Of a stretch of 64,000 bases of DNA, positions 42,331-55,070 are shown piece by piece. The DNA lies in the NCBI GenBank assembly GCA_031769625.1, contig JAUIMM010000636.1, forward strand, positions 3,149,001-3,213,000. The letters run 5' to 3'. Position numbers and translations under genes: made by a program. Within the stretch, counting starts at the first letter, position 1. Each line of letters starts with the position of its first letter. Source of the DNA: Taudactylus pleione (lineage: Eukaryota > Chordata > Amphibia > Anura > Myobatrachidae). The notes below the pieces were generated by a model that saw only the letters and a program-made list of their open reading frames with translations, did not search any database and had not been told where the DNA came from.

Positions 42331-42717
42331 CCAGTGGCGTATTTACAATGGGTGCAGGGTGAGCGCTGCACCCATTTCTTCAATACTTACCTCTCCAGAG
42401 TTTCATATCGGCAACAGCAGCGCTGCACAAATCACCGGGAAAAGTGACACGGCGGCCATTCCTGGCATCACCGGGAAAGTTACACGGCGGCCATTCCTGG
42501 TATTTTGCGAATGCGCAGTAGGAAAATCAGGAAAATGGCTGCAGCACCATTTTCCTGGAGACCTGCACATGTGCAGTAGTCTCTGGCACAGCGCTAGAGT
42601 TTACTAGTAGTGCTCCTTGTGTTCACAGTATACTCCGCTCAGTGCACTGCCGGGATGAGAGGAGGGGTTCCCGGACAGAAACTGCACATGGGCCCCTCCT
42701 CTTTTAAGACACCCCTG
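42331..42717. mobile_element. hAT-like MITE with CAGTGGCGTATTTAC end
   Basis: It starts CCAGTGGCGTATTTAC and ends TTAAGACACCCCTG. The flanks GATGGAAA and GATGGAGC agree at 6 of 8 positions. A fragment with the same left end (CAGGGGCGTATCTATAATGG) is at 35553. Internally, two copies of a CGGCGGCCATTCCTGG block occur near 42450 and 42485. Confidence 0.65.
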
Positions 42718-43439
42718 GATGGAGCATTTTCATTCTATCCCCAAACATTGAATCTGTGCTGGAGACAATTGCCAGCTCTTTCCACATCTGGTGGACTTGT
42801 CCACTTTTAACCCCTTTTTGGACTCATATCTCTACTCTGATTGTCAATGACACAGGACTTGTTCTCATCGTTACCCATCCCAACTTTATGTTGTGCGCTC
42901 CTATGCATCACATTGCTAAAGTCATTAACATGTGCTTTCAGCTAAGTTGCAAGTTAGCTCTCCCTTGCTACCTGAAATAATCAACCGCATTTAGTTTATA
43001 TTAATATGGAACAAATCATCTGCCTCCAGAATAACAACTTACAAATATGTCATGAAATTTGGACTGCATGGTTCAGTTACTGTATCACAATACTCCAACT
43101 CCTGGCTCTACCTGAACATACAGTATAGTATAGCTCATGTGGTTGTTATAACTCCTCTTCCTCATCCTCATCTTATTACCTTAGTTTTTGTCTAAAAATT
43201 GGCGTTGATTACCAAACACCCCTTTTTCCCATACACATTACATGCTATCTGCTGTATATAATAGGCCAACTGGGGGTTTTCTTTTTCTTTTCACTTCTTA
43301 CAATTTTATGCAACTGTTGTAAATATGTCTTAATTGTAACTTCTCGTTTCTCTGTTAATGCACGCCTTGTAGCTAGCCATGCTGATGTTCCCCCTTTTCT
43401 GTACCCAAATAAAACATTAAATAAGTAGACTTTAATTAT

Positions 43440-44980
43440 AAAAATCCTGCAAAGTTCAGAAAAAATGATAACAACTTCTTACATGTCACCTTACATTAAT
43501 GTTGCTGTAGCTTATCATGGAAGCGCAGAAACTGACAGGACACACATGACTATGATATGGTAATGACAAGGCCTTATCCCCGTTCCATGTGAGCCGCATA
43601 AGAAGCTGACCAAATTAACAACACTACTTATACTGCCTTACATTGTATGTATACAGTATGTTTCCCATTAAGTTTATTTAAAATGAAAACCACACAGTAG
43701 ATCTTTATCTGCTCATGGAATATATACATTAACTTCAATATTTAGCAGTAAGAATCTCATTTTCAACAGCCTCCTGGCAAGTATTGTAAAGTTGAAACTG
43801 CAATAAAGCCTCTTATATGTGCTTTGTATACTGGATTAAAGTTTGTCAAATAGACACACACAAAGATTTCCTAATGAAACTAATGCAAATTACACATCTG
43901 GTGCCTTTTGTTTTTGCTACAATTACTACACAATGGGATGATTCACTGTGTTTATCCTTTCAATTTCTTTCTGTAAGTACTAAATAGGAAATCTTGTAAA
44001 GCACCATTGTCATTAACTCCACAGTTTAGGGTAGTTTTGTGGGTACATGAAGCTAGCTGTAGAATGTATACAATTGTAATATTGTTTTGTGAGCTCACTG
44101 GGGTGATCAGTGAAATATGCTCTTAACCACTTAGATCAGTTTCAAGCAGGAGACTGTTTAATGCTTTTTATTTAGGAAACAGACGGCAAAAGTTTTATTT
44201 GTCAAGATCTCCTATTTCATGTGCTCATTTACAGCAACCGCGATGTGTTTGTAAGACGGGATAATTCAGCCACATTTCAGAGGTCACATGCTTTACTTAA
44301 CATTTTTATTTGCCTTAATGTTCTTCTGCTTCTTTTCTACTGCAGTTGGGTGTTCCTTTTAATTTGAATTGTAGCACAAATCCCTTTAAAGGGGAAAAAT
44401 ACAATAATATGTATGTATGCAGCTGCTCCAGTGTTTCCTGATCACATCTTACACAACTACTTTATTAGCATCTGGATTTGTTTTACATCTTACAATTTGT
44501 CCATATTGGAGGCAGATGTCTTATAATATTCCCTAATTAACTCGAGTCTTATAATATTCCCTAATTAACTCGAGTCTTACTTAGAATTGCTATGTTCTAT
44601 AGCGGAGGTTATGCAGGCTCTTGCTCCATGGCTGAACTACAGCTTCTAGTACGCACTGTCTGCCAGTAATTGCTGAGCTTTGTAGTGGTATGTTACTTAA
44701 GCCTGTTATAGGCAGTGTAAGTATTATATGCATGCTGCAATCCATCCGACTTCCAAGAGTCATGAGTTTAATGTATGATAATGAAAACCACTAAAAGGCT
44801 GTCAGAAAACTGATTTGAAGAAATGGAGATAAAATGATCATATAATTATAAATCCCATTCATTAATGCAGAGTGACAAGAAGTTTATTGTGACCTTGATG
44901 TGTATCGTGTACGTTTCCAGGCTCCTTTGTGCAAGCCACACTAGAAAGTTGGAAGACTGAGGCATTTACAAAGGTTAAAA
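43440..44980. other. Unique DNA, candidate conserved noncoding segment
   Basis: No repeat or coding structure apart from a 28-bp tandem duplication (44523-44577). The part 43790-44400 has balanced composition and regulatory-looking words, including ATGCAAAT (an octamer site) at about 43883. Constraint is a guess from appearance. Confidence 0.25.
44523..44577. repeat. 28-bp direct duplication
   Basis: TTATAATATTCCCTAATTAA followed by CTCGAGTC occurs twice back to back without change. Confidence 0.9.
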
Positions 44981-46200
44981 GGAAAAGATAAGGAATGTTC
45001 AATTCTTAAGCTACAGTATAATCTAGCAACTCCACCTCCTGGCCCAAATGACTGTAGTTCTGGTTCTTGTATTTGTAGCCTATATGGTGTAATGTTAAAG
45101 GAAATTGGCGTGCAAATAGTGGCCAGATCAACCAATCCCTGTTGGTTAGATAAAAAGTGGTGACTCCCTCTCTGACACCAGACTCTAGCATGAAGAGGGA
45201 TTTACTGGGGGAATTTCAACTGCGTCTTCCACCAAAATATTCATATATTAAACATAGCAAATTTTATAGTTTCATCTTGCAGTGGAAAAGCATACAAACC
45301 ACATTTCCCTGCAAACAAATAAATGAGCAGAATTGCATTAAAATAGGAAGTAGTACAGCAAATGATCTTTGCACTTCAATCAGTAACGTTAGTCTCTAGT
45401 CTAGAGGGAGTTCTCAGTACCTGTAATCCCCCCATTCCCCATGCATGTTTATTATAGTAATGTGCCTGCACTGTAGACACTGAAACACACGCCGCAACCA
45501 AATTGTTATACAGCAAGTTTTTGGTAAAAGTGGGAGGAAAGATCTTACATAACCAGCTTAGCAATGTGTTTTCTAGATTTCCGTTAAATTGATCTCTGCA
45601 CACTTGTTTAAGGTCAAGAAGTAGTTAAAACTAAAACTTTTCTGATTGCTACTTAGGTGTAAAACATATAAGTTACCCAAGGATAAGGTGATGAGGTCTT
45701 TTCTGTAATGATAGATATTTCATGAAACATGTATACAACTTGTCCATATGTAACATTGCCTTCAGATTTTATAATAGGCTGAGTAGCACATACAATTCTT
45801 ATTGGTAAACAAAAATATTCCTGGGCTTTGATATTTTGTTGACTCAGTGGGATAATAATTCAATGAGCCTATAATGCGTGAGCTCTGAAGACCACATAGC
45901 AGTGTTGTTCATGATCCACTTGCAGATTTTACATTTTGCAAGATTTTAAGATATGAATGCCTATATTCAATAACTGGCATGGTTTCAAAGGGTTATGCAT
46001 AATAAAACCAGGAATATGTTTCATGCTGGCTACACAAAACTTACACAGTACTGGAATGTGCACTATCAAAGTAGCTGCAATGTTACTGTGTAAATTCAAT
46101 CATACACACAATTTTTGCTTGGTTATAAAATTAAATTAACTGAATACTAATCGGAAGTGATAAGGGGTCTATGTACTAATTCAGATATTTTAAAAAAAGT
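44981..46200. other. Unassigned intergenic DNA
   Basis: AT-rich; short open frames only; no repeat recognised. Confidence 0.2.
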
Positions 46201-46228
46201 TTGAGGACAGAGTGGCACATTTCCAATC

Positions 46229-46338
46229 CTTCCTCCATATACAGTACACTTCCTCCATATACAGTACACTTCCTCCATATACTGTACACTTCCTCCATAT
46301 ACAGTACACTTCCTCCATATACAGTACACTTCCTCCAC
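46229..46338. repeat. 20-bp tandem repeat, 5.5 copies
   Basis: The unit is TCCTCCATATACAGTACACT, starting at 46231, 46251, 46271, 46291 and 46311, with a partial unit at 46331. One unit has CTGTACACT. The tyrosine/glycine-rich frame on the minus strand is a by-product. Confidence 0.97.
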
Positions 46339-47649
46339 AGCCTCTTATGGATTTGTAGCCATGGGTGGGTTTGGAGTGCAGCTAGGTGCACAAACATGGT
46401 CATGAAGTCAATCATTGCCATGCTGCTTGTGTACCTCTGTGTCCCATCTTCCATGAGTATCCATTTTTTTTGTCATTGTAAGATAATGGATTAAATAATA
46501 TAATTTAATTAAGATAATGGACAATTTACTGGCGATTATGTGATAATCCATGAAATCAGGTACTGAATTCGTATTGATAACTAAAGAAAGTAACCTCTTA
46601 TTCATGTTATTCTGGCACCTGGGGATGTAAAGATCATTTACAGGTCAGCAGTGTAAATTCTGTATGTTTAATGTGCCTATATTTGTATGAACACCTCATT
46701 ATCAGGCGTATTTTCTGTTTAGAAGAGGGCTATACAGCTTTTCATTCTCCACAAATGAACATATCTTTGAAGGTGGCTGAGATTCAGCCTTGGCCTATAC
46801 TGTGATTTGTGTTTGTGTATTCACAGTCCAGGAGCAGTAATACAGGTGTAAGCACAATCCTATCAATATAACAAAAAACACTGAAATGAACAATAGTGAT
46901 ACGTGATATGAAGTAGATCCCAATGACAGCTCTAAGCCACAAATGGCACTTGTCCACAGAATATTTTGAAAAGATATAATAAAAAATATAGGTGGTCCCA
47001 ACATAGAGCGGTAGGGTCAAATTGACGTGGCATTTTACTCTTTTTACCATGCACATTTCCATGTGGGTTACAATCAACAAAAACATTACACTAATGGGAG
47101 CAGATCACAAAAGTGGAACGTACTGTAGAGTCAGTTTATGTACAAGATGGACACATTTTCGTGTTTGCACCATTCCCTCGTACTGTACAGAAGTAACAAA
47201 AAACAACAGCCACAGAAAACAGTGGTTATTTGGATTGAATTTATCAATTCTCTCCATACAGGGTATTTGCCCATACTGGTTTTTGCCCATATTTAACAGC
47301 ATTTTTTCCCCCTAGAATGAGTTAATTTCACCAGCATAACTGCACCATCCCCTGGCATCAGGAAATACAGTAACTTTACCTGATCCAAGAGGAATATCAG
47401 ATGCTGGCAGAATGTTCATCACTGTTCGTAAATAACTGTTATTACTGCACCATGGAAGCTCATTCTGCTTATTTCTGATTCTGGCTGTGGCTCCTGTCTG
47501 AGGGAAACCATGCTGTTATTTTGAACAATGTGCCAATAATAATGTGAATAATGTAACAGTGCCATGTCTGATTGCAGACTTTATAGGCCTTGCTTAGTGC
47601 TCCAAGGCATGGTTTAAACAAATACAAAAATACTTACAGTAAAGTACAT
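46339..47649. other. Unassigned DNA; 47341-47640 looks unique and balanced
   Basis: No gene or clear repeat. The segment 47341-47640 has little simple sequence and could be a conserved noncoding element, without proof. Confidence 0.2.
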
Positions 47650-47651
47650 TA

Positions 47652-49548
47652 TGGGCCAAATGTAATAGGTAGTCAGTTTTAGTAACAGTACAAACTCGCA
47701 CTTTCTCGCACTTTTAAAAAGTGCTAGTTTGTACTGAAATTCGCAAATTCAAAAGCCTGCAAACTTTTCAGCTTGAAGCTACTGCATTTGCGAGTTTAAG
47801 CGAGTTTTTCTCTATTTAAACTGACACCTTTTAATGCGAGTTTTACAGAAGCCATCATAGATCAGTGAGATCCGTGATGGCTTCTGTATATGTTTTAAAA
47901 AAAAATGACATGCACCCCCTCCCCAAAAGCATAACCAGCCCCGGGCTTTATAAATCCTGTCCTGGTTCTAAAAATACAGGCTCCAAAATGCGTAGGGGTC
48001 CCCTGTATATTAAGAACCAGCACAGAGCTTTGTTGAGCTGGTCCTGGTTCTGGAAAATCAGGGAACAAAACGAGTAGGGGTCACCTGAAAATTCCAAAAA
48101 TCTTGTGGTTACAATGATGTAACCACAAGATTAATCTCAATTAACCTTGTGGATATGATGTCGCGGCTCCCATCATAGACTTCAATGGTGACTTCTCACC
48201 ATAGAAGTCTATGGGGAAGACAGGCTGACCGTATTCAGCCAATCAGCGAGCTGCTCCGACGGAAATGCCCGCTGATTGGCTGGTGGCTCCTTCAATGACG
48301 GGGCAAACGTGTGCCCCGGTCATTTACGCGGTGCAAAGGTATGTTTACATACACATACCTTTGCTCAGTCCGGCATGGTACGGTATTTTTCCGAATTTTG
48401 TTTTTAACCCATTGGATGCCTACTTGGACAAGAGGATGCAATCTTCGCATAGGAGAGGTGAGTATGGATTTTTATTTCCGGTACCCCTATGGATTACTTG
48501 AGATACTAGGTGAGTATGTGGGAGTGTGAGTGTGCTGGTATGCTTTATTAAAATTTTACTTTCACGGTGTGTGTGTGTTTTTTTTACGTATTTCTTTAGT
48601 TGTGGAACTACAAGTGCCAGCGGGCCCGTAATGCCCCGCATGCTGGTATTTGTGGTTCGCCAAATACCAGCATGCGGAGGAGGCTTGCTGGTACTTGTGG
48701 TTCTACAACTAAAGACAATATTTAGCCCTTTATTTTACACAAAACACTAACACTATCAACTCTTCACCCACCGCCCTAGGGTGCTGGGGATAGCCCCGGG
48801 CTATCAGTCCAGGCCTGGGGTGCCCTGAAAAGGGGGACCCCTGTATTGGGGGGTCCCCAACTCCCCAGGGATCCCCGGCCTGGACTGACTAGCGATCAGG
48901 GGTAATGCTTTGGCCGGGGAAACCGGTGAAAACTTTTCCCTGGCTGTGGCATCCCCCCCCGCTAGAAAGAGTTCGGTGCTGGTTTTGGAATTTTCAGGGG
49001 ACCCCTACTCATTTTGTCCCCTGATTTTCCAGAACCAGAACCAGCTCAACAAGCCCTGTGCTGGTTCTTAATATACAGGGGCCCCCTACGCATTTTGGCT
49101 CCTGTATTTTTAGAACCAGGATAGGCTTTACAAAGCCCGGGGCAGGTTATGCTTTTTGGGGAGGGGTGCACGTAATTTTTTTTAGAATTTACAACCTTTT
49201 ACATAAGTACACACAGAAACATGCACGTATCTAATGGATATGTGCTTGTTTCTGTGTTAATCTGACCTGCTCAGGATATACTCGCTAGCCTGAAGCAGGT
49301 ATATTATTTGGGGACTTTTGGTTTTTTTTTTTTGCGAGTCTAAAACAGACACCCTATTACATTGGGCGAGTTGATTGTTTCATTGTGAAAATATCTGGAT
49401 GTGAGTTTGATAATGGGGATTTTTAGTAACTGAAAAATGTGTGTTTTAGTGAACTGACACCCTATTACATTGGAGAGTTGTGAAAAATTGCGAGTTTAGC
49501 ACAAAACTCACAATTTACCAAAACTGACACCCTATTATATTTGGCCCA
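47652..49548. mobile_element. Fold-back element with TGGGCCAAATGTAATAGG termini, 1.9 kb
   Basis: It starts TGGGCCAAATGTAATAGG and ends CCTATTATATTTGGCCCA, with TA on each side (47650-47651 and 49549-49550). The inner arms pair over long distances: 47930-48100 (AGCATAACCAGCCCCGGGCT, TGGTTCTAAAAATACAGGCT) against 49000-49155. The centre holds CAAATACCAGCATGCGG/CCGCATGCTGGTATTTG around 48635-48680. No coding domain. The 188-bp element at 14283 has the same ends. Superfamily unresolved. Confidence 0.85.
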
Positions 49549-49550
49549 TA

Positions 49551-50094
49551 GTATTCTTACTTACTGAGTGCTGGCTTGTTTTCTCTTGCTTTTGGGGGGT
49601 GAGGGTTTGGGTATAACTGCACTACAGAAACATAGAGTGTGGGGAGGTTATTACTATTATAAGTGTAATTAATAACAAAGGTTTACAATGTTACAAAATA
49701 AATAAATGTATCTATGTAAATATTCATCAATTTTAGCTAGCTTATACTTCAATACTATACTGCCTGGCCAAAAATGGTATAATAAATTCTATGTATATGT
49801 ACGCAGAGGGGTCTGATGGTATGTAAAGGGGCACTGTAACATGCTGCATACATTTTTGACTCCTCAGTATTTATTTGCTTCTCATCTGTGGAATAATTGA
49901 ATTAAAAACTAAGAAAATATTTCTTTGTTAATAAAAGTATTACTTATGGACTTTTGATTTGGGATGGGGTGCTGCTCTAATTCTCGCACAGGGTGCTTGT
50001 AGACTTGGGGCCGTTCCTGGTTCTGAGTACAGTATCATCTTGAGAGTATACCTTTCTCTATCCATAATTCACCTAAAAGATTACATTATGTATG
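49551..50094. other. Unassigned AT-rich spacer
   Basis: No repeat or gene recognised. Confidence 0.2.
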
Positions 50095-50522
50095 CAAACA
50101 TCTCTGATCTTTTGGGGTCTGCGCATATGTGCAGAATGGGTTCTGCGATCCTGCTTGCAGATCTCCCAAGCAGCAGAATGACTTAAAATGCTACGATTTT
50201 ATGGACTGAAGTGGCTGGCCAGCGTTCCCGGGAAAGGGGGGTCGTGTCACCCCCATTTTCTGGGAGGAATGAGGCCATGGTCTGCATCAGTTGACACAGA
50301 TTTCCTGTCCTCGCAAGCTGCCAGGAACCGGCTAGGCTGGGTAAGTCTCGGCATGGTTGCGATAGTGAATTGAGGCAGCATCTGCGGACTCGGAACGCAG
50401 ATGCAGCAAGGATGTGTTTATGTCCTACAGATACCTCCTGCTGCAGTTGCATTTGGGTTGGATGGTATTGCACAGCCACCTCCTTGCAGCTGTGCACTAT
50501 TGTCCATTTCTGAATCAGGCCC
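50095..50522 (-). mobile_element. Harbinger-type MITE remnant with TCTGAATCAGGCCC end
   Basis: The right end TTTCTGAATCAGGCCC is followed by TAT. The body is GC-richer than its flanks. The left terminus is not recognisable, so that border is approximate. Confidence 0.5.
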
Positions 50523-50704
50523 TATATTGTTCACAAGCATCTATACATATCCTTCTGGTTGTGGTCTACATGAGTAGGAGCTTGATCAGGAACCTCAAGC
50601 TTTCACTACACTCCCACATGCAAAGCTAACTCCAAGGGTCCTGATCCGAATATACAAAACCCCAGTGATGTAATAATTGCACAATGTGCATGAGAAAGAG
50701 ACAT

Positions 50705-51544
50705 GGGGCCGTATTCAAGTAGAAGCGAAAAGTCAGTTGCTGGACTTTTCACCATCATCGCTGGTTTTGGTTGCGAAAAAGTATCGTGCTCGTCCCCGCT
50801 TATCCCTGTATTCAATTCAATCGGCGAAAACAGGACCCGGCTAATCTGAAATCGGCGAAAATTTCTATCAGTTTTGGGGAAATCAGCCTGACACCCCCCA
50901 AAAGATGCACTGACACGGGGGATCACTATGGGTACCCCCGAATAGCCCTGCTAAAGGTATTTGGGTTTTTTAAATGGTGTAAATAGGCGCTACTTAGCGT
51001 CTTTCAGCAAGTGGTGAAAAATAGCATTTTGCAACTTTTTTGGGGGGAAAATAAGTATTCCCATCAAATTTGGGGTACATGGAAATGGGTGCAAGCATAT
51101 TTTAAAGTTGCTAAAGTGAAGTATTAAAAAGCGCCAAAAACGTACCTTCAGCAAACACCTGCAATCCAGAATACACCTCCCCCAGGCTAGTTTTTGAATT
51201 TGTACCCCCACTTTGATTTTTTTTTGCCCATTTTTTCAAAGTGCTTTTATGGAGAGTCCTTTGTGGGGGTTTTTTGCATATTTTTATGCAGTTAGAATCA
51301 GGAGGGGTTCCCAAAGGGTGCAGGATGGTTCCCGCAACTTTGCACCCCAAAACCCCAATTCTGCACTTTTTTCCGCCGGGTATTCATAGGTAAAACTTTT
51401 TCGCCTATTACATTGCGTTGCATTATCGCGCAGGCGAAAAGACGCTACAAATGAATACGGGGATAAGTTGAAACCGCCGAAAATGACATCATCGGCGAAA
51501 AAGTATCGCCGAAACTGACTTTTCGCTTCTAATTGAAAACGGCT
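50705..51544. mobile_element. Harbinger-type MITE, family D, 840 bp
   Basis: It starts GGGGCCGTATTCAAGTAG and ends CTAATTGAAAACGGCT, flanked by CAT (50702-50704 and 51545-51547). Terminal arms share AGAAGCGAAAAGTCAG and its complement. Internal words GGGGATCACTATGGGTACCC and CAAATTTGGGGTACATG recur in the other D copies. Confidence 0.82.
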
Positions 51545-51547
51545 CAT

Positions 51548-52110
51548 GAACTTTTTCTTACAACAAATCTAGTATATTAGATTGATAATTTATCTCAATA
51601 ATTAACATACACACTGTACATATATGAGAACTGACAGAAGAGCAGGGGTGTACACCAGTATGCCACCATACAGATATACTTGAGATGAAGGAAAATGTTT
51701 GGATCAGTTTTGAAATTCCCTTAATTTCAATGGTTCATGGCTATCCAATAATTTTGTGTGGGTAATGGTGAATTACACACAAAATTGAATTTTACAATGT
51801 AAGTTTTGCCAGCAACTTAGCTGTTAATAGTCATGGAACATGGTAGCAGGTATCTGAATGCTTTGGATATAAATGTCCTGATCTGAGGTGGTACAGAACT
51901 TAGAGGTCCATGGGTGGTTGGAAAAAATAATTTATTACATGATATTATGACCAATGAAAAAAACAACTCATTAAATAGCATCAAAGCTTTTTAACATAGT
52001 GAACCAAATATTTTTAGGTCAGAATTACACACTAAATGGCCATTTTCAGGGAACATACACAAAATGTAATTATCACTGGGATGTATGTAGGGGGGTACCG
52101 CAGCAGATAT
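51548..52110. other. Unassigned AT-rich spacer
   Basis: No repeat or gene recognised. Confidence 0.2.
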
Positions 52111-52112
52111 CT

Positions 52113-53569
52113 CTGATAATTTACCCCATTCCTCCGTACAAAACAGCTTCTACTCTGTTATGCTGGTGGGTTTCCTCCCATGAACTGCTCGCTTCAAGTC
52201 CTTCCACAACATTTCGATTTGATTAAGGTCAGCACTTTGACTTGGCCATTCCAAAACTTTACATTTATTCTTCTTTAACCATTCTTTGGTCGAATGACTT
52301 GTGAGCTTTGGGTCATTGTCTTGCTGCATGACCCATGTTCTCTTGAGATGCAGCTCATGCACCGATGTCCTGACATTTTCCTTGAGAATATTCTGGTATA
52401 ATTCAGAATACATTGACCCATCAATGATGGCAAGTCATCCTGTGCCAGAAGCAGAAAAAAGCCCAAACCATGATCCCACCACCATGTTTTACAGATGGTA
52501 TGAGGTTTTTATGCTGGAATGCAGTGTTCTCCTTTCTCCAAACATAACACTTCTCATTTAAACCTAAAAGCTCTATTTTAGACTCATCTGTCCAAAAAAC
52601 ATTGTTCCAATAGTCTTCTGGCTTGTCCAGGTGATCTTTAGCAAACTGCGAACGGGCAGCAATGTTCTTTTTGGAGAGCAGTGCACACCATTGTTGTTCA
52701 GTGTCCTCCAGATGGTGGACTGATGTGAGAAAGCCCTTCAGTTGCTTAGAGGTTACATTGGGTTCCTTTGTGACCTTATGTACTATTAGATGACGTGCTC
52801 TTGGCATGATCTTTGTTGGTTGACCACTCCTGGGGAGGGTAATAATGGTCTGGAACAGGGGTTGCCAGTCCAGGTCCTATAGAACTACCAACAGTGCATG
52901 TTTTCCAGGTCTCCTTACAGAATCACAAGTGAAATAATTAGTTCCACCTGTGGATCTTTTCAAATGTGTTAGTGAGTAATGAATACACCTGTGCACCAGC
53001 TAGGTGACCTGGAAAATGTGAACTGTTAGTAGCTCTCTAGGACTGAGGTTGGCTACCTTTGGTCTGGAATTTCCTCCATTTGTACACAATCTGTCTGACT
53101 GTTGTTTGGTGGTGTCCAAACTCTTTAGAGATGGTTTTGTAACCTTTTCCAGCCTGATGAGCATCAACAACTCTTCAATTAAAGGTCCTAAGAAATCTTC
53201 TTTGATCGTGGCATGATACACTTCCACAAACATGTGTTGTGAACATCAGACTTTGATAGATCCCTGTTCTTTTAAAACAACAGATTGTCCACTCACACCT
53301 TATTTCTCATCCCATAGATTGATCTAACTTCACCTTCTAAATATCTGCTAAACCTAAAGGTTCACATACTTTTGACACTCACAGATATGTAATATTGGAT
53401 AATTTTCCTAAAAAAAAAATTAGCATGTCTACTTTTTTGTCTCATTTGTTTGATTTGGTTTGATTTATCTACTTTTAGCACTTGTGTGAAAATCTGAGGT
53501 AGTTTTAGGCCAAATTTTAGCAGAAATATAGAAAATTCTGAAGGGTTCACAAACTTTCAAGCGCCACTG
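52113..53569 (-). pseudogene. Tc1-type transposon and transposase, truncated and broken
   Basis: One end is intact: on the minus strand the element starts CAGTGGCGCTTGAAAGTTTG next to TA (53570-53571). The other terminus is lost beyond 52113. Transposase order on the minus strand: helix-turn-helix remains (about 53230-53070); the VTSKQLKGFLTSVHH region and NVFWTDESKIELLG (about 52807-52550, first catalytic Asp); VMQQDNDPKLTSHSTKEWL (about 52325-52270, second Asp); ADLNQIEMLWKDLKRAV (about 52230-52180, Glu). All three DD34E residues remain visible, but a frame change near 52420, other indels and a 206-bp MITE insertion (52856-53061) make it non-functional. An intact enzyme would be about 340 residues. 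Confidence 0.9.
52856..53061. mobile_element. hAT MITE inside Tc1, 206 bp
   Basis: It starts CAGGGGTTGCCAGTCCAGG and ends GAGGTTGGCTACCTTTG (imperfect inverted repeat), flanked by a perfect 8-bp duplication GTCTGGAA (52848-52855 and 53062-53069). Removing it and one copy of the duplication restores continuous Tc1 sequence. Confidence 0.92.
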
Positions 53570-53571
53570 TA

Positions 53572-55070
53572 AGTGAAATCTAGCTGTAATTGGGCATGAA
53601 GCATTAGGCACAAAATCTGGGCAAAGTACATTGAGCACTCCTATATGATTACAAAACCCTCCAATATTACTCTGAACAAATGAGGACTTAAATGATGTCA
53701 AACAATATCCAATACTTCCCCCTCTTTCCCCTCACACCTTGTTCATCCTAAAACCCCCATAGTATTTTACTCACCCAAGATCAGTGAGGAGCCATCGGCT
53801 TCTCTTGCTCGACTCTTCCTTGTGGCCCCTCTCTGCCTCTTCTGACTCAAGCAAGTCCCAACTCCAGCCCTGACAATGTTATCTACATGTGATGATGGAG
53901 CATGGCACCAGCATTCATTGAGGCACTTAATGGGTGGGGCCTACTCCTCGCCAACGGCAATGGGTGGAACTTTTCAGCAGAAGGGCCCACCAAGGATATA
54001 CCCGTGTAGGCAGGAGGCAGAACTGCGCTGAGGAGGAGTTTTGGGACAGAGGAGAGGAGGCTGCACAGACTGAGTAGAACAGGTGGGGTGGAGGAGAGAC
54101 AAGCCAATCTGTGACTGATTTCCTCAGGACACTAGGGTGATAACCCTAGTTATGCCAGTGGTTGATTGGTCCCAGCAGCCTCACTGTGTTCCCAATGGAA
54201 TTGTGTTCTTGTGTGGTGGCTCTGCTGAAATAGCCGTCAAGCCAGCCCTGCTCAGAACTGAAGTAAGCACAGATACAGTAGGCAGTAGATATGACCACAG
54301 CAAAGTGTCTGTATTACCGATGTCGGCCTGCAGGAGATGATTATACTGAAATGCTGTACAGTACTGAGAGTAGGATGGAGATAAATGAACCAGCCTTTAG
54401 TGGTACACCTGCTGGAATGGGTGTAAAGTGCAGAACACCACAGATGGTAGATGTTTGGGATGACTGCGGACTGAATGGATGCAGGATGCACTTGTTTATT
54501 ATACATGTACTTCACTTTTTTATTTTCATTCTTTATATGGAGCTGTGACTGCTCTTAACTATCTCTTTTACACTGCACTTTTCTTACTATGGCGGTGCCC
54601 TGGGGCGGCTTAGCTGGGCTAGTTTGGGGGTGTCTTGCGCTCTGGATTTGAACCCTAGTATGTTAGGGACCTACCTTAAAGAGGTTACCTGGATATGGTG
54701 GGTAGGCCCATAACCTTGGCCATGATTATGCTAAAAAAAATTCTATTGGTTGCAAAATGTTATTGCATTTATATATTATCAGTCATTTGGAGTTGTGCAC
54801 CTGAGATTTGTCTGTTTCAGGAGGGTAAATGCCAGACACACATGCCCCAATGCTAGTGCAGGTCTCAGTAATGCCAAAAGCGACCAGGGAGAGCACAGAT
54901 GGCATTGACAGGACACTACTGGACCCGGCAACTTCGGCTAAGACCCCGATGTGTGACAGCAATATTGTGCGCATCACATAATTGTTTTGTAAACTTTGCT
55001 GGATTTACAAAAGTGCAAGTTGTAGATGTGTGTCACTTTCTATTTTGTAGCAAACACGTATACTGTGGAT
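53572..55070. other. Unassigned DNA
   Basis: Near 54147-54163 CCTAGTTATGCCAGTG resembles a hAT right terminus, but no left partner was found. Near 54640 GGATTTGAACCC looks like a tRNA-type B box without a convincing A box at the right distance. No gene is supported. Confidence 0.25.

Larger units (their letters stand above)
39200..43440 (+). pseudogene. L1/Tx1-type LINE ORF2 remains, broken by insertions
   Basis: Endonuclease: about 39300-39640, conceptual VVVARDFNAVLSPNLD (the GDFN box, G changed to R), then SNPHKTYSKID-like and SDHSVV-like blocks spread over shifted frames. C-terminus: 42756-42980 reads MLETIASSFHIWWTCPLLTPFWTHI, the HIWW-C-P---FW motif typical of L1-clade ORF2 ends. A 3' tail reaches AATAAAACATTAAATAA near 43410-43425. 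Reverse transcriptase motifs are not recognisable in the remaining middle. Insertions at 40010-40344, 40580-40782 and 42331-42717 split it. The product would be endonuclease/RT for target-primed insertion; this copy is dead. Confidence 0.7.

Noticed and set aside
44980..45610. Short frames suggesting a small gene
   Set aside because: All are under 85 codons, on both strands, without domain or splice support.
53572..54163. Complete hAT MITE ending CCTAGTTATGCCAGTG
   Set aside because: No left terminus or 8-bp duplication could be found to pair with this end.
54590..54720. tRNA or tRNA-derived SINE
   Set aside because: A B-box-like GGATTTGAACCC is present, but no convincing A box or cloverleaf arms could be placed.
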